Below, in pieces: positions 24,993-34,215 of a stretch of 64,000 bases of DNA. Where the stretch lies: positions 124,001-188,000 of the forward strand of contig NC_012796.1 of assembly GCF_000010665.1 (NCBI RefSeq), read 5' to 3'. Positions within the stretch are counted from its first letter, which is position 1, and each line of letters begins with the position of its first letter. The stretch comes from Solidesulfovibrio magneticus RS-1 (GTDB taxonomy: Bacteria; Desulfobacterota; Desulfovibrionia; Desulfovibrionales; Desulfovibrionaceae). Both the position numbers and the translations under genes were made by a program. The notes under the pieces were generated by a model, which ran no database searches, was not told the origin of the DNA, and worked only from the letters and a program-made list of their open reading frames with translations.

Positions 24993-26876
24993 TCACCTGA
25001 CGCCAAAAAGGAAGTCGGTGTTATCGATGCGCGGCATAGGAATTGGTTCAGAATACAAAAACGGTCCCTTGGGATCGGAAGGATTTGAAGGACGTAGCCT
25101 TGACAGGCTTGCCTTCTGTTGGTTGGTAAGGGTTTTTGCTATGGAGGCGAACGTCGTTGCATACAGGTAGGAGATCTCTCCATCTATTTCTCCATACTTC
25201 CTTGAGAGTGCACGGACTTTCTCCCAATTGGCAGAACCACACCGCTCAAAATCTCGCAATTGGGTCGCAATTTCTCGACGTATCCTGACAATATCATGTA
25301 AAAGTTGGCGTTGCTCATTCACCGTATCTGTTATGAATTTTTGCTGCGTGCCAGTCAGCATGGACAAGAAGGATTCTCCCCGATCAGCTGTGAGTCCGGT
25401 GCTGATGGAGAAATTGGGCTTGCCCATGGCCGGCGCGGTTTTGAGGCCGAACCCACCGAAATACATTCCGTGGCGTTCCGGACAAAAATATATGTCAGCG
25501 TCCAGAGACCCCGCATGCCAAGCAAACATCTCGCTGGCATAGGTCATCACCGCCACATGGTTCACATGCGACATGCTCCTCTTGTCAAGCGGCGAACCCA
25601 CTTCAGGCCAGGATCGAGAATCACCAAATTTCAACCGCGCCAAGGCGTTCCTTTGCGGCGCATTGAGTTCGCATAGAATTCGCCCCATGACCTTTGCCCG
25701 ACCGTATGCCAAGGCACCGTCCAATTCGTACAGGTCGGCCGAGGCCCGCTTTACGGCGTCTCGGTCCAGGCCCTTGGATCCGGCCGGGATATTCCCCTCG
25801 AGATTGCGGCGAAAGGCATGGATCAAGGGGAATCGTTTTTCTGCGAATTGCCGGATGCCGGCTTCTTGCTCCCGGGCCAAGGCCACTAGTTGCGCCCGCT
25901 GGCTATCGCTGAGAATGGTGAGCGTATTGTCGGCGATCTTAGTGAGAAATGATGTATTATGTCCTTTGTCTCCAGAATCTATATCGCGCATATACTGAAA
26001 ACCAAAGTAGTCCGACACTTTTCCGGGGGGAAGAAATGTATCTGCGCGAAAATCCCCTGTGATAAAAGCCAGGGCGTTGAAGGCAATAGTGTCTCGCTGG
26101 GCTTGATCAGAGAGTGCCTGTTCGATAGAGTAGTCCCCATTTGTGGCGCTCATCCTTTGCACTTGCCTGGAGAGAGGCTCCACCGGTCTTTCACGCCGGC
26201 TCGGGGCCAGGGTAGGACTAGAACGGCTGTCTTGAAGGTCACCTTGCCTGCCTCGCGCCTGCCCGGACGGATCTGGCTTTTCCAATCCGTTTTTCCCTGG
26301 AGCCCTGGGCTGCAGGGGGCGTGCCGCCAAGCCTTGAGGCGTCTCCACACATATGGCATCGACCTTGCCCTCGGGTGTCGCATGCAGCACCTGGTCACCG
26401 GCCTTCTTGCCCAGACAATCCTGAAAGGCCCTGGGAGGCGGCCCTTGTTGCTGTCTCGCCTCCGTTTGGGGTGGGGGTGCGAGAAGAGGCTCTGCAGATG
26501 CGTTGCGCTGCTGCTGGGGCAAGGACGGGAAAGGACGGCTGTCGTCTTGAAGCGCGTCCTGTTGCCTACCCTCCCGTTGCTCAGGCGAGGACCGCATTTC
26601 CAAGCCTACATCGCTCGTGGAGGGTGACTGAAGGGGACGTGCCGCCAGGCCTTGTGGCGTTTCTACACATGTGGCATCGACTTTGCCCTCAGGGGTGTTG
26701 TGCAGCACCTTATCGCCGGCATTCTTGCCTAAACAGTCTTGCAGAGCCTGAGGTGGCGGACCTTGCTGCAGTCTCGCGTTTGTCTTTCGTTGCGGCTCTT
26801 CGCCTGCCCAGAGAAGGCAAGGCCCAAAAGAGAGCATGGCTAGAAGTAGTATGTATTTTGTTAAAGTGTTGTTCAT
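24993..26876 (-). CDS. Large secreted protein with two Cys-motif repeats and LTxxQ-like motifs
   Basis: 627 residues; signal peptide MNNTLTKYILLLAMLSFGPC with cleavage near LLWAGE. Two tandem repeats in the first ~200 residues each read PPP-A--DCLGK-AGD followed by TPEGKVDA-CVETPQGLAARPL. The C-terminal ~400 residues match the 564-aa neighbour, with LTxxQ-like motifs LSDSQRAQL, LNAPQRNAL, LTGTQQKFI and LTNQQKASL. AGGAGGAG precedes the ATG at 26876. It is divergent from the Cpx-like regulator across a 278-bp region with paired GTTAA boxes. A related Cys motif occurs in the sensor kinase. Periplasmic stress role inferred. Confidence 0.8.
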   Translation of the reverse strand: MNNTLTKYILLLAMLSFGPCLLWAGEEPQRKTNARLQQGPPPQALQDCLGKNAGDKVLHNTPEGKVDATCVETPQGLAARPLQSPSTSDVGLEMRSSPEQREGRQQDALQDDSRPFPSLPQQQRNASAEPLLAPPPQTEARQQQGPPPRAFQDCLGKKAGDQVLHATPEGKVDAICVETPQGLAARPLQPRAPGKNGLEKPDPSGQARGRQGDLQDSRSSPTLAPSRRERPVEPLSRQVQRMSATNGDYSIEQALSDQAQRDTIAFNALAFITGDFRADTFLPPGKVSDYFGFQYMRDIDSGDKGHNTSFLTKIADNTLTILSDSQRAQLVALAREQEAGIRQFAEKRFPLIHAFRRNLEGNIPAGSKGLDRDAVKRASADLYELDGALAYGRAKVMGRILCELNAPQRNALARLKFGDSRSWPEVGSPLDKRSMSHVNHVAVMTYASEMFAWHAGSLDADIYFCPERHGMYFGGFGLKTAPAMGKPNFSISTGLTADRGESFLSMLTGTQQKFITDTVNEQRQLLHDIVRIRREIATQLRDFERCGSANWEKVRALSRKYGEIDGEISYLYATTFASIAKTLTNQQKASLSRLRPSNPSDPKGPFLYSEPIPMPRIDNTDFLFGVR

Positions 26877-26977
26877 AACTCCTCCTGGTAGAGTTGCCTT
26901 TGACCTAGTAAGAAAAGAGCCTTATCGCGTAGAAAAATTATTGACGACATGCCGACGCCAGACGAACATAATTCTTT

Positions 26978-27057
26978 CTTAAGCCTTGTTAATCTCTTAC
27001 GCCTGGGGAGTCTAAAGGTGTGTTAAATTATCTACTGCTTCCGTTAAGATTTGTTAA
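26978..27057. promoter_or_regulatory. Paired GTTAA boxes between secreted proteins and Cpx-like system
   Basis: GTTAA-N5-GTTAA lies at 27043-27057, and CTTAA-N5-GTTAA at 26978-26992. The 10-bp period and direct orientation match the layout of the CpxR box of enterobacteria (GTAAA-N5-GTAAA). The position between the divergent genes would let the regulator control both sides. Confidence 0.55.
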
Positions 27058-27154
27058 GATCCAAGTTTTTGTATTTACAATTGTTTGAAAAGCCTGGAGC
27101 CTTCAAAAGCGGGCCACTGCCTCAAGCTCCTTCGGGGGCATAGGAGCAAAGGCA

Positions 27155-27850
27155 ATGAACAGCCTCCTCTTGATTGATGACGACATGGAGTTGTGCGAAT
27201 TGCTTGGCGACTACCTGCACGGCGAGGGGTTTGACACTGAATCGGTCCACAACCCCATGGTCGGGGTGACAAGAGCAGTGTCCGGCCAACATGACCTCGT
27301 CGTGCTGGACGTCATGATGCCTGAGCTGAATGGATTTGAGGTTCTGCGACGCATACGGGCCGCATCGCAGATCCCTGTACTCATGCTCACCGCAAGAGGG
27401 GAGGATGTCGATCGCATCGTTGGCCTGGAGATTGGTGCTGACGACTACCTCCCCAAGCCGTTCAACTCGCGCGAACTCGTAGCAAGAATCCGGGCGATTC
27501 TGCGCCGGACCGAGACGGGGGAGCCCACTCCTAGCAAAGCAGGCGAATCCATTTCCATTAGCGATGTAGTGATTAATGTCGGCGGAAGGAGTGTCCTGTG
27601 TAATGGGAAGCCTTTAGATCTCACATCCATCGAATATTCGATTTTGGAAGTACTGATGAGAATGGCTGGTAAGGTAGTGAGCCGAGAGGAACTCGCGGAG
27701 AAGGCAATGGGTCGAAAGCATTCAGCTTACGAGCGCAGTCTTGATGTTCATATTTGTAGTCTGCGCAAGAAGCTTGGAACGCATTCTCTTTATGGTGAAC
27801 GGATCAAGACCGTTCGCAATATGGGCTATCTGTATGTTCTGTCGACTTGA
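27155..27850 (+). CDS. OmpR-family response regulator, CpxR-like
   Basis: 231 residues: receiver domain with acidic pocket (IDDDMELCELL), phosphoacceptor D52 (LVVLDVMMPELNG), conserved K in ADDYLPKPFNSRELVARIRA, and a C-terminal winged helix (LTSIEYSILEVLMRMAGKVVSREEL, ending IKTVRNMGYLYV). It resembles E. coli CpxR closely across its length. It is followed by its kinase with a 30-bp gap. It probably activates the divergent secreted-protein genes through the GTTAA boxes and may autoregulate. Confidence 0.93.
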   Translation: MNSLLLIDDDMELCELLGDYLHGEGFDTESVHNPMVGVTRAVSGQHDLVVLDVMMPELNGFEVLRRIRAASQIPVLMLTARGEDVDRIVGLEIGADDYLPKPFNSRELVARIRAILRRTETGEPTPSKAGESISISDVVINVGGRSVLCNGKPLDLTSIEYSILEVLMRMAGKVVSREELAEKAMGRKHSAYERSLDVHICSLRKKLGTHSLYGERIKTVRNMGYLYVLST

Positions 27851-27880
27851 CTCTTATATGATGCGGCGTCTGTGGCTCCT

Positions 27881-29617
27881 ATGAAAGTCAGATCGCGATC
27901 TCTTTATGTAAAAATATTTCTCTGGTTTTGGCTAATGATGGTGCTGGTTGGCACAATCCTGTTTATTGCCGCCGTACAAGGCCAGCTTGCCCGCAACCAG
28001 GAAACCTCTCGGACGCAGGCAGAAGAACGTCGTAGCCAACTTTCCGACATGCTCTCTTTTTACGGGGAAACTTCCATACGCCTCGTGGACCAGGCCGGCC
28101 CCCAGGCCCTTGAGGTGTACGGCGAGCAATTGGCGCGGACCGCAGGCGTGCGCCCCTTTTTCTTCATCGAACCCGACCGTGCCTGGGTACAAGGCCAAGC
28201 GCCCCCGGATGTTTTGGAATTGGCTAGGCGCGCTTGGCTGTCGGGTAAAACGGAATATGCCGAGCATCAAGACGAGTTCTTGTTGGCCAAGCCCCTGCGG
28301 GACGCCGTGAAAGGAATGTATGTCGTTGTTGGCAAAACCCAACTGGACCCGGCCGGGGGCGCGCCCGCGCCGCGCAGGCCGAGGCCCGAAGCCGTAGAGG
28401 CCTGCGCCGGAGCGAACCCAGGTGACGCCTGTTCCTTCTATTCACGTCATGGCCTTGAGCATGGGCAATGCCGTGAATGGACGGACCCTCGGTTGATTTG
28501 CGTACCCGAGATACTGGCCCTTGGGGGTGGGACACCCAATGTGCCACCCCTCCATTCCTCCGCCATCGGAGATATTCCAGGGAGCCGGGAGCCTCTTGCC
28601 CAGGTCGCGCCGTCCCGGGAAACCAAGTCGGGCGACGCAAGAAAAGCCACACACTGGCTTAGGTCACTGACTCCTTGGAGTGAAGGGAGCCTGGACAGTT
28701 ATAGCGATAGGCTTGGTAAGGTCTTGGCCATTGTGTTTATCGTCAGCGGCGCATCATGTGGATTGCTTTCGTGGCGCATAACGAGGCCCTTGCGAAGGCT
28801 TCGCCTGGTTGCCCAGCGACTGGCCGCCGGCGACCTCACCGTTCGCGTCGACCACGCGTTGAATCAACGTGGGGACGAAATCGCGGATCTGGGGCTTGAC
28901 ATCGATCGGATGGCAAGCCGTATTGAGGGACTCGTAAAGACCCAGAAGCGACTCTTACGCGACATCTCCCATGAGTTGCGATCCCCCCTAGCCCGGCTCA
29001 ATGTGGCACTAGAATTGGCCAGGCAAAGCGCCGGACCTAGTGCCGTCACCTATTTGGACAGAATGGAGCGGGAATCAAGCAGGCTAAATGAGTTGATCGG
29101 GCAATTGCTGACACTGGCCAGGCTGGAAGGAGAACAACCGAATATTACCTATGAAGAATTCGACTTCGTGGAATTATTGAAGGAAATAGCGCGAGATGTG
29201 GGCTTCGAAGCGAATAGCCAGGGGCGGTGGATAGGAACGGAGATCTGTGGGGCGCTCCGCATCACCGCCAATCGTGAACTGCTGCGTCAGGCCATCGAAA
29301 ATGTGGTGCGAAACGCTATCAGGCATACAGCTCCCCAGACTGGCGTAATAGTTCGCTTGGCCAAAGAGTCAGAATCCGGGAGAGCAGTGGCAGCATTGGA
29401 AGTGCAGGATCATGGCCAAGGTGTCCCTGAAGAAGAATTGACCAATATTTTTCTCCCTTTTTATCGAGTGGCCAGCGATACGACGGATACAAAGGGTGGT
29501 GCTGGTGTTGGGCTGGCCATATCCGACAGGGCCGTCCGTCTTCATGGTGGACGCATATCTGCTATGAATGCCTGCGATGGAGGGCTGATTGTCAGAATGA
29601 TACTGCCATTGAATTAG
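27881..29617 (+). CDS. CpxA-like sensor histidine kinase with Cys-containing sensor region
   Basis: About 578 residues. Two membrane helices (near residues 10-30 and ~285-305) flank a periplasmic region of ~250 residues. This contains RPRPEAVEACAGANPGD, ACSFYSRHG and LICVPE, a four-cysteine motif similar to the repeats in the secreted 627-aa protein. HAMP, HisKA (RDISHELRSPLARLNVALEL) and HATPase (NVVRNAIRHTA, GQGVPEEEL, GGAGVGLAI) follow. ATG 27881 is taken; the frame also opens at a GTG nine bases earlier. It forms a two-component pair with the upstream regulator. The larger-than-usual sensor suggests recognition of the Cys-motif proteins or thiol/metal stress, which is inference. Confidence 0.9.
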   Translation: MKVRSRSLYVKIFLWFWLMMVLVGTILFIAAVQGQLARNQETSRTQAEERRSQLSDMLSFYGETSIRLVDQAGPQALEVYGEQLARTAGVRPFFFIEPDRAWVQGQAPPDVLELARRAWLSGKTEYAEHQDEFLLAKPLRDAVKGMYVVVGKTQLDPAGGAPAPRRPRPEAVEACAGANPGDACSFYSRHGLEHGQCREWTDPRLICVPEILALGGGTPNVPPLHSSAIGDIPGSREPLAQVAPSRETKSGDARKATHWLRSLTPWSEGSLDSYSDRLGKVLAIVFIVSGASCGLLSWRITRPLRRLRLVAQRLAAGDLTVRVDHALNQRGDEIADLGLDIDRMASRIEGLVKTQKRLLRDISHELRSPLARLNVALELARQSAGPSAVTYLDRMERESSRLNELIGQLLTLARLEGEQPNITYEEFDFVELLKEIARDVGFEANSQGRWIGTEICGALRITANRELLRQAIENVVRNAIRHTAPQTGVIVRLAKESESGRAVAALEVQDHGQGVPEEELTNIFLPFYRVASDTTDTKGGAGVGLAISDRAVRLHGGRISAMNACDGGLIVRMILPLN

Positions 29618-29663
29618 TATCACTCTGGGCGCATTGAGTTATAGAAGATATAATTTGCACTTT

Positions 29664-29747
29664 CGATCCCCGTTTTGTTTTTATATATCTTTGTTTGATA
29701 AATTTTTATAATTTGAAGGGGGATCTCTTGAGAGGGGTTCAAGCGGT
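29664..29747. repeat. AT-rich inverted-repeat module N, copy 2
   Basis: It matches 5762-5862: GATCCCC (29665-29671), T-rich core, GGGGATC (29718-29724), then TTGAGAGGGGTTCAAGCGG. The rest of 29618-30101 has no gene. A perfect TATAAT lies at 30073-30078, 24 bp before the start of the large synthetase gene, but no good -35 is at the right distance. Confidence 0.55.
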
Positions 29748-30101
29748 GAGGAGGAACCCTAGCCGTAGCGATTTAGATACCTTTTCCCTTTTTGCTCAGT
29801 ACAGTCCTCCCTTGCGCTGGGTTGGCGGCAGGGGAATGGTCCGTGTCAGTCGGCAGCTTCTCATTGGACTTTTGGCCATTTAAGATGCATTGTTTCTGTA
29901 AGGTTTATTCGCCACACACAAATACCGAACTGTCATGCATTCGTGGGCAAAGCACGCGTCAAGGGTGTCCTCGAATCCACTGACAAGCGGGGATGCTCAT
30001 TCATGCACTGGCAATAATTTTGACAAGTCGATCTGGGCGGGAACTCGTGTCGTTGTTTTTTTGGTGATTGGATATAATCTTAGACGAAAGAGCCATCACA
30101 T

Positions 30102-33100
30102 ATGCAAGATATCCAAAGCGAAGAATTGCTGCAAAAGTTTAGCGGCCTTCCGTACGATGTCGATTTGGATAGAGACGAGCTCCTGCATGAGATTTTCGAA
30201 GCGACAGTCAGACAGTTTTCCGAAAAGATAGCAGTTGAAAGCGGTTCTATAGAAGTAACGTATCATGAGCTGAATCGTAGGGCCAACCAGCTGGCGCATT
30301 ATCTGCGAGATATTGGCGTCGGCCATGAAGACAGGGTGGCCTTGCTTTTGCCTAAGACTGAATTCGTTTACGTAGCAATGCTGGCCGTGCTCAAGGCCGG
30401 TGCTGCTTATGTTCCCCTGGACCAGGCCTATCCTCCTGACCGCGTTGGGTTTATTTTGGATGATTGCGCCGCCAAGTTATGCATTACGGATGCGGCGCTA
30501 TTTGAGGCCCTGGGCCAAGAGGTCAGGGGCACACCGGTTTTCTTGGCTGACCGCGACGGCCCGGGACTTTCGGGACAACCGGACACGCCCCTGAGCCGGG
30601 AGCAGACTGGGCTTGGCCGGCAAAGCTTGTGCTACGTGATCTACACCTCCGGAACCACCGGCCGCCCCAAGGGCTGTCTGATCGAACACCGCAACATCTG
30701 CAGCCTAGTGCGCTCCGAGGCCAAGGTCTACGGCATCCACGCAGAGGACCGCGTCTTTCAATGCGCGTCCACGGCCTTCGACGCCTCCCTGGAAGAAATC
30801 TGGATGGCGTTCCTGCACGGAGCCACCCTGGTGGCCGGCACGAAGGAGATCATGCGCACCGGGCCCATGCTGGGCCAAGCCTTGAGCCAACGCGGCGTGA
30901 CCGTGCTGTCCTGCGTGCCCACGCTTCTTTCCATGATCGAGGGCGACATCGACACCATGCGTATCCTCATCGTGGGTGGCGAGGCCTGCCCCAAAGACCT
31001 CGCCGCACGCTGGCACCGACCCACCCGGACCATATTCAATTCCTACGGCCCCACGGAAACCACCGTGGCGGCCACCTACGGCGTGCTCGTCCCCAACCGG
31101 CCGGTGACCATAGGCCAAGCGTTGCCCAATTACCGCTGTTACATTCTGGACGAAAAGCTCGACCCCGTGCCCCCGGGAGCCGAGGGGGAACTTTTCATCG
31201 GCGGTCCGGGCGTGGCCCGGGGATATTTGAACCGCGACGACCTTACGCGTGACCGCTTCATCACGACGGAGCGGGTCACCGGCGAACCGGTGCGCCTGTA
31301 CCGCACCGGGGACTTGGCCCGCTTCACCGAAGACGGGGATATCGACTATCTGGGCCGGGCCGACGATCAGGTCAAAGTCCGGGGCTACCGGATTGAGCTT
31401 ACCGAGATCGAGGCCGTGCTCATGCAATGCCCGGGAGTACAGTGCGCCGCAGTGACCATGTGGCGTGAAACCGGAGCGTTGGCCGCTTACGTGGTGACCC
31501 GCCAGGGCACGAGCCTGAACCTGGGCTTTATGCGGGAGACTGTGGCCAAGCGCTTGCCCCCCTACATGATGCCCGCGACCCTGGACGTGATCGCCGAGTT
31601 GCCCCTGCTGACCAGCGGCAAGGTCAACCGCAAGGCCCTGCCGGCCCCGGTGGACCCCTTCGAGGATCGGGACCGCGAGGTGACCGCCCCGCGCAGTCAA
31701 GTCGAGCGCGACGTGGCCGGAGTGTGGGAGGAGGTGTTCAAGCGCAAGGGCCTTTCGGTGACGGATGACTTCTTTCTGGATCTGGGCGGACATTCGCTGT
31801 TTGCGGCGGTCATGGTCTCCAAGCTGCGCCATGTGCCCGGGTTCGCCGGCGTATCCGTCGGCGACGTCTACCAGCACCCGACCATAGAATCTCTGGCCAC
31901 GATCCGCGACCAAGACACAACGGCACCGAAACCGGCTCCAGGCCAAGCCTTCCACGAAATACCCCCCTCGCGCCATTTCGCCTGCGCGTGTGCCCAGCTC
32001 CTGGCCGTGGTTGTGCTGGCCGGGGTCTATGCCTGGCAGTGGTTGGGGCCGTTTTTCACCTCGGCGTATCTGATCTTGGATCACTGGGAACTTGGGCCAT
32101 CCCTGCTGGCGGGCTTGCTAGTCTACGCTGTGTCGTATCCCCTGCTGTTGGCCGTGGTAGTACTGGCAAAATGGCTGTTTCTTGGGCGCATCAAGGCCGG
32201 CCAGCATCCGTTGTGGGGGTGGTATTATTTTCGGTTTTGGTTCGTACGCCAACTGTCCCGGGCCGTGGCCGTGAAATATCTCGCGGGCTCGCCCCTGCTC
32301 TGCCTGTACTACCGCCTGCTCGGAGCGAGGGTGGGCAAGGATGTCTTTTTCGGCACCGCGGGGCTTATGACCTTCGACCTCTTGACCGTGGGCGACGGCA
32401 CGAGCATCGGCTACGACAGCAGCGTGGACGGATCCTGGGTGGAGGACGGTCTACTGCACTTGGCGCCCGTAACCATCGGCAAGAACTGCTTCGTGGGCAA
32501 CCGTTCGGTGCTCGGTCCCAGCGCCGTCATGCAGGACAATTCCGGCTTGGCGGACCTGTCCATGTTGCCGGAAGGCGGCGTGATTCCTTCCGGGAGCTTG
32601 TATAGCGGTACGCCGGCTGTGTCGGCGGGGACTTTCGAGGACGTCTCTCCCCCCAGAACCTGGTCCTTCGGCTATGGGTTGCTTTTCGTTCTGGGAGTGT
32701 TTCTGTTCCCCCTGCTCGTGGAAGGTGCGATCTTTCCAGGTTTGATGTTCATGGAGATACTTGACAACATTGATCAATATTACTGGTGGACGCTCTACGC
32801 GCCTGTGGTTGGAATATCGTTTATTGTGTTGATATGCTTTGAGATCGCCTTTTTCAAATGGCTGTTTCTTCCCCGTATCAAGGAAGGGCGCTACCCGTTG
32901 CGCGGATGGTTCTACTGGCGCAAATGGTTTCTCACGCAGCTTATGCAGGTGAGCTTGGAAATACTGGGCACGCTTTATTCCACGCTTTACCTCAAGCCCT
33001 GGTTTTTCGTGCTCGGGGCACGCCTGGGCAAGGGGTCGGAGATATCCACGGTACGCCATGTGAACCCCGAATTCCTGGTGGCCGGCAAGGCCTGCTTCCT

Positions 33101-34052
33101 GGCAGACGACGTCATGATCGGCGCGCCCAGCGTACGCGGTGGTTCTATTAGCATCGGCTATGTGCACGTGGGCGACAGAACTTTCGTGGGAAACAGCGCC
33201 CTGGTGCCCGGGGGGATGGTCCTGGGCGACGGGGCCTTGATCGGCTGCCTGTCCACCACGCCGGTCGTCAACCCCGTACCCACGGGAACCTCTTGGTTCG
33301 GGTCTCCTGCCATCCATTTGCCAAGGCGGCAGGAGGCCGAGCGCTTTTCGGAAAAACAAACCTATTCCCCGCCATGGCATCTGGTGCTGTTGCGCTACAT
33401 CATCGAGTTCTTCCGCGTCACCCTGCCGCTGACGCTTTTCGTGCTGCTGGCCACCATGATCATGAACGTGGTGGACATGTACCAGGACTGGCTGCCCTTG
33501 TGGCTCCAGATCGCGTCGCTGCCGTTTCTGTACCTGGCCGCAGGAGTGGTGGCCCTGCTGTTGGTAGTCGGGCTCAAATGGCTGGTGGTTGGCCGTTACC
33601 GCGAAAGTAACCATCCACTCTGGTGCGGCTTTGTCTGGCGTACAGAGCTGGTCACAGGAGTATATGAGAATTTTGGCACCCTGTTCTTGCTCGAACTTTT
33701 ACGGGGGACGCCGTTTATTCGCTGGCCTATGCGTATGCTTGGCATGCGGGTGGGACCGCGCTGCTACATCGATTCCACCTGGTTCACGGAGTTCGATCTT
33801 GTGGAGATCGGTGAGGAGGCAGCCTTGAACGAGGACGCCAACCTGCAGACCCACCTGTTCGAGGACCGGGTCATGAAAGTGGGCAAGGTGGTCATTGGGA
33901 AACGCTGCGCAGTGGGCATGAAGGCCACGGTTCTTTACAACACCTGCCTTGAGGACAATGTGTCCCTTGGGGATTTGTCCCTTTTGATGAAGGGTGAGAC
34001 CCTGCCTCAGGGCACCAAATGGCAGGGAGCGCCGGCGAGACGTGTTGGTTGA
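30102..34052 (+). CDS. Poly-lysine-synthetase-like NRPS (A-T plus three membrane/LbH units)
   Basis: 1316 residues, matching the size and plan of epsilon-poly-L-lysine synthetase (Pls, ~1319). An adenylation domain (~30-530) shows YTSGTTGRPKG, FNSYGPTETT and YRTGDLARF. The carrier domain has the phosphopantetheine serine S565 in DLGGHSLF. Then three tandem units follow, each with membrane helices plus a left-handed beta-helix-like region (near residues 740-860, 970-1070 and 1220-1310), as in the TIGR02353 terminal domain. Aligning to GrsA by eye gives the specificity residues D-A-E-S-I-G-S-V-A-K, one change from the bacitracin lysine code as I remember it. It probably links amino acids into a homopolymer at the membrane. 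A phosphopantetheinyl transferase follows. The exact substrate is inferred. Confidence 0.88.
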   Translation: MQDIQSEELLQKFSGLPYDVDLDRDELLHEIFEATVRQFSEKIAVESGSIEVTYHELNRRANQLAHYLRDIGVGHEDRVALLLPKTEFVYVAMLAVLKAGAAYVPLDQAYPPDRVGFILDDCAAKLCITDAALFEALGQEVRGTPVFLADRDGPGLSGQPDTPLSREQTGLGRQSLCYVIYTSGTTGRPKGCLIEHRNICSLVRSEAKVYGIHAEDRVFQCASTAFDASLEEIWMAFLHGATLVAGTKEIMRTGPMLGQALSQRGVTVLSCVPTLLSMIEGDIDTMRILIVGGEACPKDLAARWHRPTRTIFNSYGPTETTVAATYGVLVPNRPVTIGQALPNYRCYILDEKLDPVPPGAEGELFIGGPGVARGYLNRDDLTRDRFITTERVTGEPVRLYRTGDLARFTEDGDIDYLGRADDQVKVRGYRIELTEIEAVLMQCPGVQCAAVTMWRETGALAAYVVTRQGTSLNLGFMRETVAKRLPPYMMPATLDVIAELPLLTSGKVNRKALPAPVDPFEDRDREVTAPRSQVERDVAGVWEEVFKRKGLSVTDDFFLDLGGHSLFAAVMVSKLRHVPGFAGVSVGDVYQHPTIESLATIRDQDTTAPKPAPGQAFHEIPPSRHFACACAQLLAVVVLAGVYAWQWLGPFFTSAYLILDHWELGPSLLAGLLVYAVSYPLLLAVVVLAKWLFLGRIKAGQHPLWGWYYFRFWFVRQLSRAVAVKYLAGSPLLCLYYRLLGARVGKDVFFGTAGLMTFDLLTVGDGTSIGYDSSVDGSWVEDGLLHLAPVTIGKNCFVGNRSVLGPSAVMQDNSGLADLSMLPEGGVIPSGSLYSGTPAVSAGTFEDVSPPRTWSFGYGLLFVLGVFLFPLLVEGAIFPGLMFMEILDNIDQYYWWTLYAPVVGISFIVLICFEIAFFKWLFLPRIKEGRYPLRGWFYWRKWFLTQLMQVSLEILGTLYSTLYLKPWFFVLGARLGKGSEISTVRHVNPEFLVAGKACFLADDVMIGAPSVRGGSISIGYVHVGDRTFVGNSALVPGGMVLGDGALIGCLSTTPVVNPVPTGTSWFGSPAIHLPRRQEAERFSEKQTYSPPWHLVLLRYIIEFFRVTLPLTLFVLLATMIMNVVDMYQDWLPLWLQIASLPFLYLAAGVVALLLVVGLKWLVVGRYRESNHPLWCGFVWRTELVTGVYENFGTLFLLELLRGTPFIRWPMRMLGMRVGPRCYIDSTWFTEFDLVEIGEEAALNEDANLQTHLFEDRVMKVGKVVIGKRCAVGMKATVLYNTCLEDNVSLGDLSLLMKGETLPQGTKWQGAPARRVG

Positions 34053-34215
34053 AAGGGCGTCTGAAGTCTGGACTGCGCGTGTGAATACGCATTGGATTGG
34101 TTTGGAAAGCCTCTTGCCTGTTAAACGAAAGCGCGCACGGGCAGAAGGTCGTTCCTGCCCTTGACCGCTGGTGGGACTGGAAACGCATGCCAAATCATAT
34201 GCACTCATTTGGTCG

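Noticed and set aside
30705-33614. Long minus-strand frames (459 and 387 codons) inside the synthetase gene
   Set aside because: His/Gly-rich shadow translations of a high-GC gene on the plus strand with clear A, T and C-terminal motifs.
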